The position numbers were made by a program, and so were the translations under genes. A stretch of DNA of 64,000 nt from Usnea hakonensis. Its lineage: Eukaryota > Ascomycota > Lecanoromycetes > Lecanorales > Parmeliaceae. The stretch spans positions 124,001 to 188,000 of the forward strand of contig BLJB01000016.1 in assembly GCA_013423325.1 (NCBI GenBank), read 5' to 3'. The notes beneath the pieces were generated by a model, which saw only the letters and a list, made by a program, of their open reading frames with translations, did not search any database and was not told where the DNA came from. Shown piece by piece: positions 58,401 through 64,000 of this stretch (positions are counted from its first letter, which is position 1; each line of letters starts with the position of its first letter).

Positions 58401-60571
58401 TCGACATATGAGATCTGGTGACGGTCCATTCCGGCTTGACTGAGGATATCCTGGTACAACGAGATTTGTGAGGGTGAGCTGGGTATCGTGAGAGCAGACG
58501 ATAGACCACCCTGATTGGTTTGCGCGCCAGCGATGACCCCCAGAATATTATCACCGTCAGTCTGTGCTTGAGACAAACGCTTCAGCACAATCAGACCTAC
58601 TCCTTCTGCCCGACAGTAACCATCGGCAGTCGCGTCAAATGGCTTACACTGTCCAGATGGGCTCAAGAAGCCGGCCTTTCCGAGATCTATGAAATTGGTC
58701 GGCGTACTCATCAGATTGATCCCACCCGCGAGTGCTGATGAGCATTCGTCCATCTGAATAGACTTGACTGCCCGACGGATGGCAACTAAAGAGGAAGAGC
58801 AGGCCGTGTCAATGACTTCCGACGGACCCGACCAGCCAAAGTAGTAACTGATTTTCCCACACAAAAAAGCACGAATCGTGCCTGTGGAGGTGTAAGCTGT
58901 AGGAGGATGAGCTGAAGTGTGTTCAAGATAGTCAACAAAACTAGCACCAACGAAGACTCCAATGCGGTCGCCATCCTCGCGGCGATGCGTGCGTAGATAG
59001 CCGCTGGACTCCATAGCCTGGTATGCTGTTTGGAGAAGCAAACGCTGTTGTGGATCCATCGCCAGAGCTTCTCGGGGACTTGTTCTAAACAAGGTATTGT
59101 CGAAAGCGTCAATGTCGGAAACGAAGTTTCCATAAAATTTCTGCTTGCTAGCCCATTTGACATCTTGATTTGCACGGAAGCTACCGTGTATATCCATTCG
59201 TTCCCTCGGGACTTCTTCAGCTCGTGATGACCCTGACGAGATGACGTCCCATAATTCTTCAACTGTGTCGGCACCTGGGAGGCGACAAGCCATACCGACG
59301 ACCGCAATAGCATTCGGGTGGTACGGATACTCATTTAGAGCTTCTAGGGGAATGGAAGAAGTCTCTTGCGCAACAGAAAGCATATCAACCCTAGTGATCT
59401 GAAGTCCGGCGGAATTAAAGCCTGCAAGTGGAACACAATCTGCAAGGCCAAAGGTAGCAATCTTATGCGAATGTCGACCCGTTTGCTGGAGGCTTTTGGA
59501 AACAGCTGTCATAATATCGTCCCACCGACAATGGAAAACCAGTATGCTTTCTATGACTTCGGTTGTCAGTTCGCCCTGTTCAACCACATTGGCCGTCCTG
59601 TTGGATCTCAGGTCGGCTCGAAGGCGAGAGGCAATGGGTAGTCGGAGGTCATCACGCTTCAGACAGAAACTTGTCAATTTGCGTGCGATTGCGGTATTCT
59701 CAGTATGATGTACTTTGGTACTCAGGTGGACTGATTGGGTGGACAACCCTTGGCTGTGGGCTTGCGACTTCAAGGCGGCGACGACAACAGCCGGTCCGGA
59801 CAGGGTAATCGTCTTGGTATCCGTGGTGGCCGCGATATAAAGCTATTTCACTGTCAATGAAGTGTCCAAATTCAGGCTATGAAGGTAACTCGCCTGAGGA
59901 TAATCTTGAAGGATTTCTTCCGCTTGTCTTTCGTGCTTCAGACGTAAAACAACTGTCAAATATGCCTCTGAACTCCCAATACCGAAGTCACTGTAAGCGC
60001 CTATCCCAACCGCGAGTCGAAGGGCTCGGCAGCAATTCTGCACCAGCTCTTTCTCATCTGCAGAGCACGCGACAGCAACAGCCGTCAGCAACCCAGTGCA
60101 ATAACCTTGGATGCCGGCTCCTCTTTGTGTTGCCCAGATCAAGTCAATATGCTTGATCCGAGACTGCTGCAGGAAATTGAAATACTGGCAGACTTGAATG
60201 ATGACAAGCAAGGGTAGAGAGAGGATGCCAGAGGTGGATTTGCAAATCAACTCAGTCTCTCCATTCTCTATCCAGTCTGACAACGATACCAAATCTTGAG
60301 GGGCGTGAGTCAATGTAACAAGATCTGCGTCAAATTCTGCGTATAGCGACCATATCTCTGGAAGTTCTCGGATGACTTGCACAAAGAGGGCGAGTTCTTC
60401 TATTTTGCAGAGGTCATCTCGAAGGCGTTGTAGGTAGGATGCTTTGGGCTCTTTGCTTTGAGGGCCGAAAACAGCCGCGGATGGCAGATCGACCTTGCTT
60501 GACAGCATGTCTTCTGAGCAATCAAAGCCGAAATACTGAGGAGACCAAGGATGAAGAGAGGAGCAATGCAA
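52485..60571 (-). CDS. Non-reducing polyketide synthase (SAT-KS-AT-PT-ACP-ACP-CMeT-TE)
   Basis: Five exons (60571-59894, 59842-53587, 53522-53154, 53098-53016, 52925-52485) give 2608 aa. SAT: Cys158 in GYCTG. KS: Cys574 in DTACSS, His709, His748. AT: Ser1012 in GHSFGE. PT: His1336 in GHSVLRHPLCPAS and Asp1523. Tandem ACPs: Ser1705 and Ser1805, both GVDSL. C-methyltransferase: SAM loop LETGGGFGGTT from 2086. C-terminal alpha/beta hydrolase: oxyanion HGG (2316-2318), Ser2398 in GWSTG, Asp2545, His2577. All domains look active. The order is that of C-methylating NR-PKSs with a hydrolytic TE, such as 3,5-dimethylorsellinate synthases; product size cannot be read from sequence. The SAT can accept a starter from another synthase, so coupling to the nearby HR-PKS is possible. 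The first intron is read as GC-AG. A later Met (60508) is an alternative start, since a TATA box lies only about 40 bp upstream of 60571. Confidence 0.95.
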
Positions 60572-62206
60572 TTGCTAGAGATTCGTTCCTTGGAACGAGT
60601 GACGGGGGTTTATATAATGGCGCTTACATCTACTGGATAGGTGTTGGAATGCAGACAAGCAGGGGCCAATTGAACTGACAGAAGCTCCTCGGCTTCACTG
60701 ACGTACCAAGCGGATCGACATACAGTGTCACGTCACTTTGTACGAGACCAAGTGGGAACCGGAGCTGTCCGCTTTCGATGGATGCCCACGAAAGAGATGG
60801 TGGCTGGCTGGCTGGCTGATCAAGACCCTCACCAATGACAAACTTGCCGTCTTTGTGGACCAATTAGAGCTCGAGAAGAGTATCTAAATGGCACTCCGAG
60901 CGTGAAACGTGGGGGGTTAATTGAATGCATGATCTATGCAGCCAGCCACATTTTGGACTGTGTCGGAGTGTTGGAGTTCAGTCAAACAGTGGGCATACAA
61001 TTGCCCCTAAGTCGCACATATATCATGCATCTAAGTTCCTACTAAATTCGCTTTCTTTCCAGTCACGGTTTTCAGTTCCAATGAGGCCTCGAATGCACTC
61101 ATATTTCCAACAACAAGCCGTAGGAGTACTGAAAGGATCAACAATAGCGCACCCAACACGGAGAAAGACTACCTTTCCGATTTGAAAAGCTAGGAAGGGC
61201 GCTTCGTAGTGATGCATGTTCCAAAAGTAGGAGGGTTTCGGGACGCCACTTGGAAGTTCATGAATGAGACGCACGACGAAGATGAGTATGGCTTGATTCT
61301 ATCCTGATAGGAGCGAACGTGAGTGGGTGGGCAAAGAATCTACCAGCGACGCTAGAGGGTTATGACTTTAGTTGTTACTATTCGATGTAGATACTTAGAA
61401 AGAACCCCTCTGTACCTTTTTGATAATAGTTAATAGGTGGTCGAGAGTATGATTCTCTAAGGCGCTTCATCCTGCCGGATTTGGCATATATCTGACTACC
61501 GATTTAGGAAGGGACATGCTCGGCGACTTACCTTACTTTATGCATCTTCAATTTAGCTTACCTAGGCCCCAGCATCAAGCGCATTTTGTCGTTTACTGTT
61601 TCAGCTCAGTTTTTCAAATGCGTCTCAGCCAAACGCCACTTCTTTCATCGCAGGCGGCTTTCTGAAAGATTCTATCAATCATCTGTGATGCGACTTGATG
61701 TGCTAAATCGCCCACCATCTACTTACTTTCTACCTCACTGAAGCAAGCCCGCATTAACACTAGTAAGCTCTACAAGATATGGCTAGAGAAAAAGTCACCT
61801 GCTCAAATGGTAGGTCCACTTGACCACGCTGCTACGTCAAGACTCTGAGTTCTCCGTACAATCCCGTTGACACGTCAAAGGGATACGCACTCTGTCACAT
61901 TAGCGCAAACAAACTTGTGCATCTTCACGCATGCCTGAATCATCCATACCCTGCAGATCTTGCGCATGCAGTGGCGCAATTGAGAGACTCGAATCGATGA
62001 CCGAGTCTCTTTATCTTAGTTCGGGCACACCTGGCTTCTATCTGGGATCATCGGCCTCGATTCGGACAAGATGGTCTGAGGCCGGTCAAGTTGAGTCAGG
62101 GAAGTATATACCCTCGGGAAGTATAAAGAAGCGAAAGAGACAGTACACGATGAAGGGTAGTAAAAAGGGTCTACCGTGATTTCACCTAAGATTATTGCTC
62201 TTCACC
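60572..62206. promoter_or_regulatory. Divergent promoter region, NR-PKS / P450-3
   Basis: About 1.6 kb. A GGCT repeat lies at 60799-60820. Near the P450-3 start there is a TATA-like TATAAA (62123-62128), about 80 bp upstream. No gene is supported; the open frames here have no motifs. Confidence 0.45.
60609..60617 (-). promoter_or_regulatory. TATA box of the NR-PKS
   Basis: TTATATAAA on the minus strand, 38-46 bp upstream of the first NR-PKS ATG (60571). This close spacing favours transcription starting near or after that ATG and so supports the second Met (60508) as an alternative start. Confidence 0.5.
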
Positions 62207-64000
62207 ATGCTTACCTCATCCTTTCTCCTTATCACCTGGCAATCCTGGCTCCCAGCAAGTGCAGGAACATGGCTCTGCGTCCTTACCACATTGATCATTA
62301 TCCGCCTCTTATCACTTCGTTACCATCACGGACTCCACAGATATCACGGTCCATTCTTAGCGTCCTTAACCGATTTATGGCGATTATGCCACGCCTATCG
62401 CAATAGTAACAGAGAGCCAATGATACACATGCACGACAAATATGGCGATATAGTGAGGATGGGCCCGAATGTCCTGTCCTTCCGACAGCCTCAAGCTATC
62501 AAAGATATCTACGGTGCAGGAAAACATTTTCGAAAGGTAAGCTGAAGGACTCCGTAAGCGGAAGTGTGCATCTTCGAAAGGGAAAGAACTTCTACATCCA
62601 TCCCCGCGATATCCTTTAGGCCATGAAACAATTGCAATCCTGAATTCCGCTGAATGACTCTCAGTCTGACTACTATCCCGTCAATGCCGCCGTTGGTAAA
62701 GGTCAAGTAGCACACACGCTCTTCTCTAGCCCCGATCAAACCTGGCACAACAACCTTCGCCGGTCTATTGGTGCGAATTTTACTCCGAATGCGGCGGCCA
62801 AGTACGAGTCTCTCATTGATAACACTATCTCTGTCTATTTGAAAGAGTTAAGCGAGAGGTTCGCTGCCAAAGAAGGTCGAGATGGTATCATAGATTTCCA
62901 TACCTGGCTCCTGTACTTTGCTTTCGATGTTATGGGTGACTTGACGTATAGCGCAAGACATGGTTTCATAGAACAAGGGAGGGACATGTTTGGTCTTATT
63001 GCTTATATCAAGAATTTCCTGACCTACGGGTTCATTGTAAGTCTGATTCAATCATCCTCTACCTTTATGCAGCCGTGACGACGCGACAAGTTCCGTGCTG
63101 ATAACAAGTGGTTCCGAAGGTCGGTCAGATGCCGACGGTGGATATTTTCCTACGACACAACCCCGTTCTGATGTGGCTCGAGAGGAGAGAGTGGATATCT
63201 AGCAGCACATTCCCAGGAGTACCTTTCGCCATCAAGCACATACGAGAGCGACAGAATCGTTCCGTAGACGATGTGAATAAAACCACAAGTGATCGAGAAG
63301 ACCTGCTGGATAAATTTTTGAAGGCGAAAAGAGCACGGCCCGAATTTGTCACGGAGAGAGAAGTGCTAGGGTTAAGTTTATCAATGATGATAGCTGGGTC
63401 GGAGACGACGTAAGGATTGAAATCCCCTTGGAGGTACATACCTCTTTCGTTTCGAGCCGAGATAATGTGTGTTTCTAGCGCTATAACGTTGACGGCATTC
63501 TTTTACCACCTCTTGCGAAACCCTAGATGCTATGCCAAACTGTCAGAGGAGCTTGACACGCATCTTCTGCCTAAAGACCGGGCAGACTCATTCTGCACAA
63601 GCCGATTTATCGAGACCAGCGCCTTACCTTATCTTCATGCTTGTGTCCAGGAAGCTTTCCGTCTACACCCAGCCTTCGGCTTCAATTACGAGCGCATCGT
63701 GCCTGCGTCCGGCACGACAATCTGCGGCCATTTCATCCCGGGCGGCACAATCGTCGGAGTGAATCCTTGGGTCGTGCAACGGGATCGGGGCATCTTTGGC
63801 GATGACGTCAACGAATACCGCCCTGAACGGTGGATTGGGAAAGCGGAGCGCGTCAAGGAGATGGAGGCGACCATGTTTCAGTTTGGAGCTGGCGATCACA
63901 TTTGCCTTGGCAAAAATATCAGCGTCGTGGAGATTTACAAGCTTGTCCCTGCGCTGATGAGAAACTTTGAGGTCAGTCTGATGCGTGTCTCTGTGCGATT
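62207..64000 (+). CDS. Cytochrome P450 (P450-3), truncated by the window edge
   Basis: Exons at 62207-62536, 62665-63036, about 63109-63411 and from about 63479 code for a P450 that runs to the right edge. The N-terminal anchor (TWLCVLTTLIIIRLLSL) is followed by a hinge and HDKYGDIVRMGPN. The I-helix is MIAGSETT, interrupted by an intron. ExxR is EAFR, then YRPERW and the haem loop FGAGDHICLGKNIS, with the Cys ligand present and His where Arg is usual. After MRNFE a gtcagt donor begins another intron, so only the last short exon should be missing. The border of the exon beginning near 63109 is not certain: the frame joins only if the exon edge differs by one base from the obvious AG. It resembles pisatin-demethylase-like P450s, as does P450-1, and is divergent from the NR-PKS. 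Confidence 0.88.

Overview
The window is nuclear DNA of a filamentous ascomycete (Pezizomycotina). This rests on genes split by many 45-100 nt GT-AG introns, fungal iterative PKSs of both reducing and non-reducing type, a DMATS prenyltransferase, a bZIP regulator with a fungal-type basic region, P450s, a berberine-bridge-type oxidase and a secreted-type GMC oxidoreductase. I cannot place it to genus.

The left flank (about 0.2-11.2 kb) looks like ordinary chromosome: a large disordered basic protein (196-3153, -), a multi-pass membrane protein with a big glycosylated lumenal/extracellular domain (5288-7705, +), a BTB-domain protein with a possible frame break (8169-9559, +), and the ribosome-biogenesis Brix protein SSF1 (9785-11185, -).

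From 11.5 kb to the right edge almost every gene is a secondary-metabolism enzyme. 11.5-36.1 kb holds tailoring genes: a predicted cupin-DMATS fusion (-), a Baeyer-Villiger-type flavin monooxygenase (+), four SDRs of different subfamilies, a P450 (+), a bicovalent-FAD oxidase (+), a bZIP-like regulator (+) and a second, stand-alone cupin (+). 37.2-45.3 kb is a highly reducing PKS of 2448 aa (KS-AT-DH-degenerate MT-ER-KR-ACP, no release domain). HR-PKS + SDRs + cupin + P450 + FAD oxidase + prenyltransferase + regulator is the gene set known from alkyl-salicylaldehyde pathways (flavoglaucin, annullatin, trichoxide, sordarial), so the inferred product is a prenylated reduced salicylaldehyde or salicyl alcohol.

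46.8-64 kb holds a second PKS system: a GMC oxidoreductase (-), a P450 (+), a non-reducing PKS of 2608 aa (SAT-KS-AT-PT-ACP-ACP-CMeT-hydrolase/TE, -) and a P450 cut by the right edge (+). By domain order the NR-PKS should make a C-methylated orsellinate-type acid, possibly from a reduced starter. The two systems are directly adjacent, so this is either one composite cluster making a hybrid or two neighbouring clusters; the sequence alone cannot decide.

Non-coding structure includes a 213-bp MITE-like element with 27-bp inverted ends and a TA target duplication, two tandem tRNA-like (SINE-like) units beside an AT-rich decayed patch, a dispersed AGGTACCT palindrome in intergenic DNA, several microsatellites, and a homopolymer run with two unresolved bases (32628-32629). 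Gene models below were spliced by eye and checked for reading-frame continuity; exon borders are predictions.
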